This document shows, in pieces, positions 1 through 8,079 of a DNA stretch of 24,784 nucleotides (its first letter is position 1; each line of letters starts with the position of its first letter). The translations under genes and the position numbers were made by a program. The DNA is taken from NCBI GenBank assembly GCA_002926195.1, contig MZXQ01000105.1:7101-31884 (forward strand). Reading direction: 5' to 3'. The DNA is from Candidatus Methanomarinus sp. HR1 (GTDB taxonomy: Archaea > Halobacteriota > Methanosarcinia > Methanosarcinales > Methanocomedenaceae). The notes beneath the pieces are model-generated. The model was not told the origin of the DNA. It worked only from the letters and a program-made list of their open reading frames with translations, and made no database searches.

Positions 1-309
1 GGTGTATTGATTGTCGGACTTATTGCAATTTCCATAGGATTTGCTGCTGCCCAAAATGGTCAGGGTGGTCAGGGTAAGGGCTGTGACAGCGCCTGCTTTG
101 TTGATGCTGATGGCGATGGTGTTTGTGATAATTATGGTTCCAGATTCAACTTTGTGGATGAAGATGGTGATGGCATTTGCGACAACATTGGTACAAATGG
201 ACGTGATGATGACGGTGATGGCATTCCCAATGGACAGGACGAGGATCATGTTAAGAATCCAAGAGACGGACGCGGTAATCACGGGAATGGACACGGACGT
301 AATCGTTAA
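1..309 (+). CDS. Secreted DxDxDG-repeat (EF-hand/thrombospondin-3-like) protein, 5' end cut by window
   Basis: The frame is open to the left edge, so the true start is probably outside the window; a TTG at 7 is the first possible start inside it. The visible N-terminus (GVLIVGLIAISIGFAAAQ) looks like the hydrophobic core and cleavage region of a signal peptide, so the protein is probably exported. After it come three Asp-rich loops, DADGDGVCDN, DEDGDGICDN and DDDGDGIPNGQD, each fitting the DxDxDG calcium-binding pattern of EF-hand and thrombospondin type 3 repeats. Cys residues occur in the first two loops. The tail is Gly/Asn/His/Arg-rich and looks disordered. I infer a calcium-binding extracellular or envelope protein; its partner is unknown. 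A hairpin terminator follows directly. Confidence 0.7.
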   Translation, partial: GVLIVGLIAISIGFAAAQNGQGGQGKGCDSACFVDADGDGVCDNYGSRFNFVDEDGDGICDNIGTNGRDDDGDGIPNGQDEDHVKNPRDGRGNHGNGHGRNR

Positions 310-323
310 GTATAATATATTAT

Positions 324-350
324 GTGTGGTATAACCACACTGTTTTTTTT
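324..350 (+). terminator. Hairpin plus T-run terminator
   Basis: GTGTGG (324-329), loop TATAA, CCACAC (335-340), then TG and eight T. It lies 14 nt after the stop of the DxDxDG protein, in the right orientation to end its transcript. Confidence 0.7.
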
Positions 351-712
351 CATGGTAGATCATTTTAGGAATGACTTTCCAATAAAAAATATAACATATC
401 AACACCCAATAAACTAATGTTGCGTCAATTTCCGGGTGTTAGGTTATGGAGGTCATATTGCACAATTTCAAATCATTTGAAACTCCTCAAGAACTTAAAG
501 TTTTATTGATGGAATATTTACCAGATGCTATTAATGACCTTTTTGTCGATTAACCTCTTTGAATATCAATATTGAATCCTTGGATTCCTAGATGTTGCAC
601 TACAATTACTCATGCTCAGTTAAGCTATAATATTTTACTAAACTCCTTAAGGTTACAATACTCTGGCAACATTTGAGGTAGATATTTATACAAAAGAAAC
701 TAAGTTCTATTT
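351..712. other. Gene-poor intergenic stretch
   Basis: No long coding region is visible. It holds an inverted repeat AACACCC (401-407) / GGGTGTT (434-440) with a 26-nt loop, one 35-aa reading frame (446-553, listed separately) and short AT-rich palindromes such as TCAATATTGA. There is no recognisable tRNA or other RNA gene. The promoter of the downstream toxin-antitoxin module should lie in the last 60 bases; I see no convincing TATA box, only AT-rich sequence. Confidence 0.4.
446..553 (+). CDS. Possible 35-aa small protein
   Basis: ATG at 446 opens a 35-codon frame (MEVILHNFKSFETPQELKVL... ending DAINDLFVD). The composition is protein-like (ETPQELK, then an acidic end). No strong ribosome binding site precedes it; GTTAGG lies just upstream. 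I do not recognise a family. It may be a free-standing small protein or the leftover of a decayed gene. The short length makes chance occurrence quite possible. Confidence 0.25.
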   Translation: MEVILHNFKSFETPQELKVLLMEYLPDAINDLFVD

Positions 713-928
713 ATGTCTGATTCACAGATATTATATAAAATTTCAAATGATATTGAATTTTTAAAAGGCCAGATGGCTGACATTCAAAGAGATATTAGCG
801 AAATCAATGCGGATCTTCATAGATTACGTCCCGGATATAAGGAAAAAGTGGAAAAAATATTAGAAGAAGGCGTTTTTAAGACTTATTCCAGCTTTGATAA
901 CCTGAGGCGCGAAATTGAAGATGTATAA
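713..928 (+). CDS. Antitoxin of a RelE-type toxin-antitoxin pair
   Basis: A 71-aa acidic, mostly helical protein. Residues about 8-45 (ISNDIEFLKGQMADIQRDIS...) have heptad-like spacing and look like a short coiled coil. The C-terminal part (EEGVFKTYSSFDNLRREIEDV) resembles the toxin-wrapping tail of RelB-type antitoxins. There is no clear ribbon-helix-helix or helix-turn-helix DNA-binding segment. Assignment rests mainly on position: it precedes a RelE/ParE-like toxin and overlaps it by 8 nt (ATGTATAA), the usual antitoxin-first, translationally coupled arrangement. It should neutralise the downstream nuclease. Autoregulation is usual for such pairs, but no operator is obvious here. Confidence 0.65.
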   Translation: MSDSQILYKISNDIEFLKGQMADIQRDISEINADLHRLRPGYKEKVEKILEEGVFKTYSSFDNLRREIEDV

Positions 929-1187
929 GCCGGGTATTGAATCCAATTTAAAAAATAAATTGAAAAAACTGTTCAAGAAAGACAGGAAACGATATGAAAT
1001 TGTGATGAAAAAGATGGAGGAAATCCTACAAAATCCTCATCATTATAAACCCCTGAGCCATGATATGAAACACTTGTGCAGAGTTCATATCGATAGTTCG
1101 TTCGTATTAATTTTTTCTATTAATGAAAATGACGAGATTGTCTTATTCATTGATATTGATCATCATGATAAGATTTATGGCGCCTGA
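921..1187 (+). CDS. RelE/ParE-superfamily toxin (mRNA interferase-like)
   Basis: I chose ATG 921 because it gives the typical ATGTATAA overlap with the antitoxin stop; an upstream TTG at 915 is possible. The 88-aa product starts MYKPGIESNLKNKLKKLFKKDRK, the basic helical hairpin typical of the RelE fold. It ends with the strand-rich signature CRVHIDSSFVLIFSI...IDIDHHDKIYGA, strongly reminiscent of archaeal RelE toxins (RVHI-FVLIF, then DHHDKIY). In the family, basic residues and the C-terminal His/Tyr region take part in ribosome-dependent mRNA cleavage. The pair is likely autonomous: the next gene starts 121 nt later with its own promoter. RelE- versus ParE-type target (mRNA versus gyrase) cannot be settled by eye. 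Confidence 0.8.
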   Translation: MYKPGIESNLKNKLKKLFKKDRKRYEIVMKKMEEILQNPHHYKPLSHDMKHLCRVHIDSSFVLIFSINENDEIVLFIDIDHHDKIYGA

Positions 1188-1278
1188 ATTATCATCATTC
1201 AAATCTCTTCTCCAGTGGAAATAAAGGGCTTATATTGATTAAACGTTATAGTTAAATCAAGTTACCTATCAAAAAAAA

Positions 1279-1287
1279 GATATAATA
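1279..1287 (+). promoter_or_regulatory. TATA box of the hydrolase-led operon
   Basis: GATATAATA preceded by an A-run lies 22-30 nt before ATG 1309, and no Shine-Dalgarno is present before that ATG. This fits an archaeal promoter giving a nearly leaderless transcript. An imperfect inverted repeat, TTGATTAAAC (1235-1244) / GTTAAATCAA (1251-1260), lies just upstream and could be an operator. Confidence 0.5.
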
Positions 1288-1308
1288 CAAGCATGCTCTA
1301 CTATTCAC

Positions 1309-2292
1309 ATGGCCAAGAAACGAAAGATCAATACAACAACAAAAACCCAGCAGATACAACCCCAAAATACTGATAAGGATATCCCCCTCAGGAAGATCAT
1401 AATCGGTATAGGTTGTTTGTTGATCCTTACAGGAGTAGTATGGATAATATTCTCAAATACACAGGCAGATGAGCAGGAGTGGGCAGTGGACGAACAGGGA
1501 ATACTTTCATATCCAGCCGACCGCACGGAACCAGTATTTGAATCCCGGATCGACGAATATAACTCCGAATTTACCCTTGAATACCTGAATTATTCAAGCA
1601 GAGATGCCACTATAAGTGCAGCAGTACGAATACCTAATAGCAGTGTCCCTGTCCCTGGTGTATTGATACTACCTGGAGCCACAGTAACAAAAGAAGGCGA
1701 GCAGGGTCTGGCCTTGGAACTAATAGAAATGGGTTATGCATCTATGGTGATAGACCAGCGTAATCTTGGTGTGGTTGATGTGCAGCATGACGAAGAGTTA
1801 TTCGATGCCGGGGAAGAGCCAGTCGAACATAAGATGGTCTTCGACGCCCTGATGGCAGTAGATGTAATGAGGCAATATCCAAAGATCAATCCGCAGAATA
1901 TAGCCATTATAGGGATCAGTAATGGCGGAAGGTTCGCTATCACTGCAGCAGGTATTGACCCTTCTATTAAAGGAGTGATAGGCATCAGTACCAGCGGATA
2001 TAATACTGAATCGATTATCAGCAACAGTCCGAACCCGTTAAGCGAAACCAGGATCAGGTTCTTGCGTTCAATAGATCCGGAATCTTATCTGGATAAACTT
2101 GCGCCTCGAAAGCTGGTAATGATCCATATGGAACATGATTCTATCATTTCTGTTTACATGGCAAAAACTACTTACGATAAAGCTGAAGAACCAAAGGCAT
2201 TTTATCCAATAGAAGGTACAGGACATGGATATAATTCTGCTATGAGGCCGCACCTTGAAGATGAACTTGAGCAAATATTTAATACCATATAA
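1309..2292 (+). CDS. Membrane-anchored alpha/beta hydrolase (dienelactone hydrolase/esterase-like)
   Basis: 327 aa. A basic N-terminus (MAKKRKINTT...) is followed by one hydrophobic helix at about residues 30-48 (KIIIGIGCLLILTGVVWIIF), so the catalytic part is probably tethered outside the membrane. The alpha/beta-hydrolase core has the nucleophile elbow GISNGG with Ser at about 203, a candidate acid at MEHDS near 280 and the catalytic His in GTGHGYNS near 308. PGVLILPGA is the usual strand before the oxyanion region. These mark an esterase, peptidase or dienelactone-hydrolase-type enzyme; the substrate is unknown. It stands 3 nt before an Agl23-like membrane protein, so a role in surface glycan or lipid metabolism is possible but unproven. 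It heads the probable operon 1309-7988. Confidence 0.75.
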   Translation: MAKKRKINTTTKTQQIQPQNTDKDIPLRKIIIGIGCLLILTGVVWIIFSNTQADEQEWAVDEQGILSYPADRTEPVFESRIDEYNSEFTLEYLNYSSRDATISAAVRIPNSSVPVPGVLILPGATVTKEGEQGLALELIEMGYASMVIDQRNLGVVDVQHDEELFDAGEEPVEHKMVFDALMAVDVMRQYPKINPQNIAIIGISNGGRFAITAAGIDPSIKGVIGISTSGYNTESIISNSPNPLSETRIRFLRSIDPESYLDKLAPRKLVMIHMEHDSIISVYMAKTTYDKAEEPKAFYPIEGTGHGYNSAMRPHLEDELEQIFNTI

Positions 2293-2295
2293 ACA

Positions 2296-3918
2296 ATGAA
2301 TAGAACAATGAATACAGGTAATAATCATACAACTCGAATTAACAACCTTGATATTTATATTTACATACTATTAATCATTTCAGCTACGGTTTTACGATTA
2401 TATCTACTTGACTTAAGGACTTTCCATCATGACGAATCAGCAGTGGGATCCTATACTTATAAGTTATTCGATAATGGTGATTATCATTATAATCCTGTAT
2501 TTCACGGACCGTTTATATATTTCTTGACATCATGGGTGTTTGGACTGTTAGGGGACACCGAATTTGCTGCCAGGCTGGTACCTGCTCTTACTGGAATAGG
2601 AATGGTATTGCTAATATATCCGATCAGGCACTATCTGGGCCGACCCGGGTGGCTTATAGCAGCAGCATTTCTTGCCTTTTCCCCTTCATTTTTATACTAT
2701 TCCCGGTTTTTCAGGAATGATATATTCATTGCATTCTTTACATTAGCAGTTATTGTATGTTGTGTAAAATATCTTGAGCAGGGAGACAGCCCGAGACGGC
2801 TTATATTTATTTTTCTGGGCTCAGCCGCACTGGGATTATCTGCAACTGCTAAAGAGAACACTTATGTTATAATGGCACTTTTTGCCTTTCCGGTCGGACT
2901 GTTCATACTGTATAAGATCATAATGTGCCTGCGCCGCCACAGTCTGGGACATGATGCAATAGTGTTTATTGAAAAGAATAAGTTTAGGATTGTAATGGAT
3001 ACCGGTCTGTTCGTGATAGTGTTCTTAATAATATTCACTCTCTTTTACTCTTATTTTTTTAAAGATATAGAAGCTGTCACTAAGGCACCGGTTGAAGCTT
3101 TTTCCCACTGGTATGAGATGCATGATGTTGAGCGTATAGGTGGGCCACCATACTATTATATACCTTTATTAATGCTGTATGAACTCCCCATATTTCTTTT
3201 TGCTGTTGTAGGCAGTGTAGAATATATACAAAAATTCGTAAGAAAAAGAGAGAATGTCTTTATGGCTTTTATGGTTTACTGGCTGGTTGCCAACCTGGCT
3301 GCCTATAGTTATCTGGGAGAGAAAGTACCCTGGTTATTACTCCATCCACTGCTTCCGGCAATACTGGTTGCAGGTGCTTATATGGGTGAATTACTACCTC
3401 AATTGAGATATAGACCCAGATACGTAGAAGTATTTTTTATAACTGTAATTGTGCTAAGTGTATCGTTCTTTTTGTTTACCAGTTATAGCCTGAACTACAC
3501 ACGCTATTCTGACCCTGCTGAACCACTGATACAGGCCAGTCAGCCTCCTCAGAAATTTCAGGACTTCCTTACCACCCTTCATGAAACTGCCCGAAGACAT
3601 GACGGATATGACACAGAAATTCAAAACACTGATCCGAAAATGAATACTCAGTTCCTATGGCACCTGCGGCATTATACTAACATCAAATGGTTCGAGAAAC
3701 TTGAAAACAATCCTGATCTGGATGCGCCTATAATAGTGGTTCATGATGAAGATGTTGACATTGCCCAAAACCTGTTAATCGGTGACTATCAACGTCTTGA
3801 TAGTGCCAGAATGGCATGGTATTTCTATAAGGTCAGTGATATTAATTATAAGTACATATTGTTTCGCGAAATAGACAGACCTTCGGATGAATACGGAGTA
3901 ATACTATTCTATCGATAA
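2296..3918 (+). CDS. Agl23-like polytopic membrane protein (TIGR03663, GT39-type fold)
   Basis: 540 aa with about ten hydrophobic segments across residues 15-400 and a soluble C-terminal third. Early in the sequence the loop DLRTFHHDESAVGSYTYKLF carries acidic residues after the first membrane helix, the place where GT39/PMT-type (GT-C) glycosyltransferases hold their catalytic Asp. It matches the archaeal family annotated as flippase-activity-associated protein Agl23 (TIGR03663), linked in haloarchaea to lipid-linked sugar handling in protein glycosylation. Family membership is judged from overall pattern; the exact activity (transferase or flippase partner) is inferred. It starts 3 nt after the hydrolase stop and 11 nt before the next gene, so it is co-transcribed. 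Confidence 0.75.
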   Translation: MNRTMNTGNNHTTRINNLDIYIYILLIISATVLRLYLLDLRTFHHDESAVGSYTYKLFDNGDYHYNPVFHGPFIYFLTSWVFGLLGDTEFAARLVPALTGIGMVLLIYPIRHYLGRPGWLIAAAFLAFSPSFLYYSRFFRNDIFIAFFTLAVIVCCVKYLEQGDSPRRLIFIFLGSAALGLSATAKENTYVIMALFAFPVGLFILYKIIMCLRRHSLGHDAIVFIEKNKFRIVMDTGLFVIVFLIIFTLFYSYFFKDIEAVTKAPVEAFSHWYEMHDVERIGGPPYYYIPLLMLYELPIFLFAVVGSVEYIQKFVRKRENVFMAFMVYWLVANLAAYSYLGEKVPWLLLHPLLPAILVAGAYMGELLPQLRYRPRYVEVFFITVIVLSVSFFLFTSYSLNYTRYSDPAEPLIQASQPPQKFQDFLTTLHETARRHDGYDTEIQNTDPKMNTQFLWHLRHYTNIKWFEKLENNPDLDAPIIVVHDEDVDIAQNLLIGDYQRLDSARMAWYFYKVSDINYKYILFREIDRPSDEYGVILFYR

Positions 3919-3929
3919 AGAGGAGAAAT

Positions 3930-5234
3930 ATGATGAGCAAGGTAGTAATCATAGGCGGGGGATTAGCAGGACTTGCTGCAGCATATCGCTTAGCTTCCCA
4001 TCATCAAGTTACTGTTATTGAAAAGGATGAAATATTAGGCGGAATGCTGCAGAGTTATCATATCAACGATTATTATATTGAAAAATTCTACCACCATTTC
4101 TTTTCAGGCGATAATGAACTTTCGGAATTGATCAATGAACTGGGCCTTGCAGACCAGGTAGTATGGCTCAAAGGTAATACCGGTTATTACCGGGAAGGCA
4201 GGGCGTATCCTATGAACACTCCGTTGGAGATATTGAAATTCCCACCTCTGTCGATCATAGATATATTCAGGCTGGGATTGCTGGTAATGCGGGCTAAGAC
4301 CATTAAAGATATCAGACCCTATGATACTATCACAGCAAAGGAATGGATCATCAGGATTGCAGGTAAAGGAGTATATAATAATTTTTTTTTACCCTTGCTA
4401 ACTAGCAAGTTTGGGAAAAGTGCGGATAAAGTTAGTGCCGCATGGCTGCTTGGAAGAGTAAAAATACGATCAGATAGAGGTACTCAAGGTGAGAGACTGG
4501 GATATATGAAAGCAGGTTTCTATCAATTGATACATGCACTGACTGAATCAATAGATAAAAAAGGTGGAAGTATTATCTCAGGTAACCCGGTCAGGACCAT
4601 ACATTTCGATAGCGGCAGACCTTCGAGTGTAGAATTACAAAGAGGTACATTGCAGTGTGATGTAGTAATATCCACTGCGTCTCCTATGACACTCTCAGGA
4701 CTGATCAAACCGGGAATTCTTGACCTTAACCTTGACCAAATACGATATCAGGGTACATGCTGCGCATTACTGGGCATATCCGAATCCTTAATGAAAGATG
4801 GTACATACTGGCTGAACATTGATGCAGAAGTACCTTTCGGTGCCTTGATAGAGCATACTAATTTTATGCCTGTGCAGGATTATAGACAGGAGCATCTGGT
4901 CTATATTGCATCATACTTCCAGGACCCTGAAGATACACTATATACAGCTGACCGGGAAAAGGTAATAAAGAAATTCATACAGAGTTTAGAGTACATGTTC
5001 CCTGATTTTGATCAAAGTAGTGTGTTATGGTGGAAATTGACACGTGATATACAGACCGCACCGGTATATGAAACAGGTTATGCTGATACTATACTGCCTT
5101 ATTGTACAAATGTTAAAGGACTATACCTTGCAGGTATGTTCTCTGAGGCAAATTATCCTGAAAGGAGTATGAATGATTCCATTAAAGCAGGATATAAGGC
5201 AGCAGAAGCAGTTTTACACGAAAGTGACTTATAA
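3930..5234 (+). CDS. FAD-dependent NAD(P)-binding amine-oxidase-type oxidoreductase
   Basis: 434 aa. The N-terminus VVIIGGGLAGLAAAYRLA...VTVIEKDEILGGM is the dinucleotide-binding GxGxxG motif plus the ERxxxxGG-like extension (here EKDEILGG) of protoporphyrinogen-oxidase/amine-oxidase-like flavoproteins. The C-terminus GLYLAGMFSEANYPERSMNDSIKAGYKAA is the second FAD contact. A Shine-Dalgarno AGGAG (3921-3925) precedes tandem ATG codons at 3930 and 3933. Members of this subgroup often sit beside glycosyltransferase or polysaccharide genes, as it does here next to an Agl23-like protein. Substrate is unknown. Haem biosynthesis (HemG/HemY) is a less likely reading because no tetrapyrrole genes are nearby. 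Confidence 0.75.
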   Translation: MMSKVVIIGGGLAGLAAAYRLASHHQVTVIEKDEILGGMLQSYHINDYYIEKFYHHFFSGDNELSELINELGLADQVVWLKGNTGYYREGRAYPMNTPLEILKFPPLSIIDIFRLGLLVMRAKTIKDIRPYDTITAKEWIIRIAGKGVYNNFFLPLLTSKFGKSADKVSAAWLLGRVKIRSDRGTQGERLGYMKAGFYQLIHALTESIDKKGGSIISGNPVRTIHFDSGRPSSVELQRGTLQCDVVISTASPMTLSGLIKPGILDLNLDQIRYQGTCCALLGISESLMKDGTYWLNIDAEVPFGALIEHTNFMPVQDYRQEHLVYIASYFQDPEDTLYTADREKVIKKFIQSLEYMFPDFDQSSVLWWKLTRDIQTAPVYETGYADTILPYCTNVKGLYLAGMFSEANYPERSMNDSIKAGYKAAEAVLHESDL

Positions 5235-5259
5235 TGTATCAACATACCTGAGGGTTTAT

Positions 5260-6954
5260 ATGAATAAAGAGATCGAAATTCTTATAAAAAAATTTGCACT
5301 TCAGAATGCTGTCAAATACGAAAAGGCACCCCAAATAGGTGCTGTTATGGGCAAACTTATGGGTGAGCACCCCGAACTCAGGGCAAAGGCCAGGGAAATA
5401 TCACCACTCATTGGTATTATTTTAAAAGATATAGCATCAGGATCGCCTGATGAATGGCAGGAAGAACTTAAAACTCTTGCTCCTGAACTGATAGATGAGC
5501 TATCTGTCCGTAAAGAACCTGATAAAGGATTAAAACCACTTCCTGATTCAAAAGACAGAATCGTAATGAGATTTGCTCCAAACCCCAATGGTCCGCCTAC
5601 GCTGGGTAGTACACGCGGCATAGTTGTCAATAGTGAATATGTTAGAAAATATGATGGTACATTCATCATCAGATTTGATGATACTGATCCTGTGACCAAA
5701 CGTCCTATGCCTCAAGCATATGACTGGTATATAGAGGATTGCAAGTGGCTTGGGGCAGAGCCTGACCAGGTGGTAATAGCATCAGACAGACTGCCTGTAT
5801 ACTATGAATATGCCGAATCGCTCATAGCTTTCGGTCATGCCTATGTATGCGCCTGTACACAGGATGAGTTCAAAAAATTAAAGGACACTAAACAGGCATG
5901 TCCGCACAGGGATATTGCACCTGAAGATAATTTAAGAGAATGGAAGCGCATGCTTGCAGGTGAATATAACGAGCGTACAGTTGTGCTTCGGATCAAGACC
6001 GATATCAAACATAAAGATCCTGCTATACGGGACTGGGGAGCTTTCAGGATAATCAAAACTCCACACCCCCGACCTGAAGTAGGGGACAAGTATGTAGTCT
6101 GGCCAATGCTGGATTTTGAAGGAGCCATAGAAGACCACTTGCTTGGTGTGACCCATATCATACGGGGTAAGGACCTGATAGACAGCGAGAGCCGCCAGAA
6201 GTTTATTTATGATTATCTGGGATGGACATATCCTCATACCTTCCACTGGGGTAGAATAAAGATGCATGAATTTGGTAAATTCAGTACCAGTGCTCTGCGA
6301 ACATCTATTGAGGCTGGTGAATATTCGGGCTGGGATGACCCTCGACTGCCTACTTTACGTGCTCTTCGTAGACGCGGGATACGTCCTGAAGCACTGCGTA
6401 AATTCTTTATTGATATGGGTGTGGGTGAAACCGATGTGAGCCTTAGCCTTGATAACCTGTATGCTGAGAACAGAAAATTGATAGATGCAGATGCTAATAG
6501 GTATTTCTTTGTCTGGGATCCTGTGAAACTGGAGATCACGGGTTTTGAACCGACTGTTGCCAGACTATCTTTACACCCTTCTGAGGATAGGGGATTCAGG
6601 GAGATACCAGTAAGTAACAGCGTGTTTGTTTGCAGCCAGGATATTAAGGATGCACGTCCTGGTGATGTACTCAGATTAAAAGACCTGTGTAATATCAGGA
6701 TCATTGATGGCAATACAGCCGAATTTATCGGATATGATATTGAAACAATAAAAAAGGGAACAGGGCGAATTATACACTGGGCTCCAGTTGATGGCATATC
6801 TGTTAGTGTAATGACACCTGAAGGTGAGATCACTGGCATAGGGGAAGCAGGTATTATAAAAGAACTTGATGCGGTAGTGCAGTTCGAAAGGTACGGATAT
6901 GTCAGGATAGATAGTGTAAATAAGCAGGTAATTGCCTATTTTACACATAAGTAG
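5260..6954 (+). CDS. gltX: Glutamyl-tRNA synthetase (archaeal, non-discriminating type expected)
   Basis: 564 aa from ATG 5260. An upstream in-frame ATG at 5173 would overlap the previous gene by 62 nt and add a poorly conserved 29 residues, so I reject it. An archaeal N-terminal extension (about residues 1-100) precedes the class I catalytic domain. MRFAPNPNGPPTLGSTRG near residue 102 occupies the HIGH-signature site but reads TLGS, and FGKFSTSAL near 338 occupies the KMSKS site. FIIRFDDTDP and the GRDLI-like site (IIRGKDLIDSE) are typical glutamyl/glutaminyl-tRNA synthetase elements, and the C-terminal beta-barrel anticodon-binding domain is present. It charges tRNA(Glu), and in archaea also tRNA(Gln), whose mischarged product needs the GatDE amidotransferase; gatD lies 1 kb away on the other strand. 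Confidence 0.95.
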   Translation: MNKEIEILIKKFALQNAVKYEKAPQIGAVMGKLMGEHPELRAKAREISPLIGIILKDIASGSPDEWQEELKTLAPELIDELSVRKEPDKGLKPLPDSKDRIVMRFAPNPNGPPTLGSTRGIVVNSEYVRKYDGTFIIRFDDTDPVTKRPMPQAYDWYIEDCKWLGAEPDQVVIASDRLPVYYEYAESLIAFGHAYVCACTQDEFKKLKDTKQACPHRDIAPEDNLREWKRMLAGEYNERTVVLRIKTDIKHKDPAIRDWGAFRIIKTPHPRPEVGDKYVVWPMLDFEGAIEDHLLGVTHIIRGKDLIDSESRQKFIYDYLGWTYPHTFHWGRIKMHEFGKFSTSALRTSIEAGEYSGWDDPRLPTLRALRRRGIRPEALRKFFIDMGVGETDVSLSLDNLYAENRKLIDADANRYFFVWDPVKLEITGFEPTVARLSLHPSEDRGFREIPVSNSVFVCSQDIKDARPGDVLRLKDLCNIRIIDGNTAEFIGYDIETIKKGTGRIIHWAPVDGISVSVMTPEGEITGIGEAGIIKELDAVVQFERYGYVRIDSVNKQVIAYFTHK

Positions 6955-6971
6955 GAAAACAGGATGGGCTG

Positions 6972-7988
6972 ATGGAACAAGTAAGCAGCTCTAAGTTTAC
7001 CAGACCAGTGTACACATGTGCTGACGGAGTCAGGTTTGCCACACCTGAGATCGTGGCCAGGTACAGGGCCAGGCGGCTTAAGACCAATATACTGGCAGAT
7101 ATAAGCTGTGGTATTGGGGGACAGACTGTTTTTTTCGCACAGCAGTGTGATCTCGTCTACGGGATCGAGCTTAATAAGAATAAGCTGGACTGTGCCTGTA
7201 AGAATGCTGCATTATATGGTGTTGATAATATCACATTTATTGAAGGTGATGCATTATCACCAGGTATGGTCAAACAGATGAGCAATGCACAGATTATCTT
7301 CTGTGACCCATCCAGACCAAAAACCGAGAATGTACGCAATACTGATATCTTACAACCCGGGATCTCTGAGGTATTGAATGCATACAGGGATATTACTAAG
7401 CGCGTGGTTTTTGAAGCCCCGCCACAGATACCGCCTGAACGTATTAAATTTGAGTGTGAATGTGAGTATCTTAGTGTGAACTCTAAGTTGAACAGATTGA
7501 CACTATACTTTGGTCAGCTTATGAAATGTGGTCGCTCGGCAGTAGTACTTGAGGGTGACAAGTACTATCCACTGCGATCAGATGATAAGAAGTTAATATC
7601 TAATGCTGATAAGATGGGGATATATGCTTTTGAACCTGATCCTGCTGTAGTAAAAGCCGGATTGTTAGGAGAACTTGCAGATGAACTGGGTCAAAAGGTA
7701 GATTATATATCAATTGACAGTAGACGCAGTCTTTTAACCTCTGATATACTTCTTGATTCACCTTTTATAAAAAACAGATACATGGTGCTTGATAAAGTTC
7801 CATTTGAATGTGGTGTGATTAATAGGTCTCTTATTGATCTTGGTATAGGTCGGGCTTTGATACGGTTCAATGTTGCACCCAGGCAGTATTGGGAGTTGAG
7901 AAACCGGGTTGAGAGGGGGCTAATGGGAGAAAGGACAGCGCATCTGTTCAGATTGCAGGATGGTATTTATGTACTTGAGAGAATTTGA
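6972..7988 (+). CDS. Class I SAM-dependent methyltransferase with THUMP-like C-terminus
   Basis: 338 aa. ADISCGIGGQTVFFAQ (about residue 40) is the SAM-binding motif I, IELNKNKLDCACKNAALYGVDNITFIEGDAL covers motifs II-III, and FCDPSRP (about 113) is the motif IV active-site loop. DPSRP resembles archaeal trimethylguanosine-synthase-like and RNA-methylating enzymes annotated as having a THUMP-like domain. The C-terminal segment (ELRNRVERGLMGERTAHLFRL) fits that small domain. RNA is the likely substrate, but the target base cannot be named. It begins 17 nt after gltX and ends the five-gene run, consistent with a translation-related role. Confidence 0.75.
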   Translation: MEQVSSSKFTRPVYTCADGVRFATPEIVARYRARRLKTNILADISCGIGGQTVFFAQQCDLVYGIELNKNKLDCACKNAALYGVDNITFIEGDALSPGMVKQMSNAQIIFCDPSRPKTENVRNTDILQPGISEVLNAYRDITKRVVFEAPPQIPPERIKFECECEYLSVNSKLNRLTLYFGQLMKCGRSAVVLEGDKYYPLRSDDKKLISNADKMGIYAFEPDPAVVKAGLLGELADELGQKVDYISIDSRRSLLTSDILLDSPFIKNRYMVLDKVPFECGVINRSLIDLGIGRALIRFNVAPRQYWELRNRVERGLMGERTAHLFRLQDGIYVLERI

Positions 7989-8030
7989 TCACAAAGAGCT
8001 TGTCCACAGGGCACAGAGACGCAAGTAAGA

Positions 8031-8051
8031 CCTCGGATTTCTAATCCGAGG
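8031..8051. other. Perfect hairpin between convergent genes
   Basis: CCTCGGATT - TCT - AATCCGAGG is a perfect 9-bp stem with a 3-nt loop. It sits between the stop of the methyltransferase (7988, +) and the stop of the small Cys protein (8080, -). No T-run follows on either strand, so it may be an RNA 3'-end stabiliser or a bidirectional pause site rather than a classic terminator. Confidence 0.5.
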
Positions 8052-8079
8052 ATGTGAAAGCCCCGCACAATTGGAATGC

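Noticed and set aside
5173..5259. Longer N-terminus for GluRS from ATG 5173
   Set aside because: It would overlap the oxidoreductase by 62 nt; the 29 extra residues look like out-of-frame translation. ATG 5260 begins the archaeal GluRS sequence.
6234..6839. 201-aa minus-strand frame inside gltX
   Set aside because: Antisense shadow of a well-conserved synthetase gene, with Ser/Leu-rich low-complexity composition and no ribosome site.
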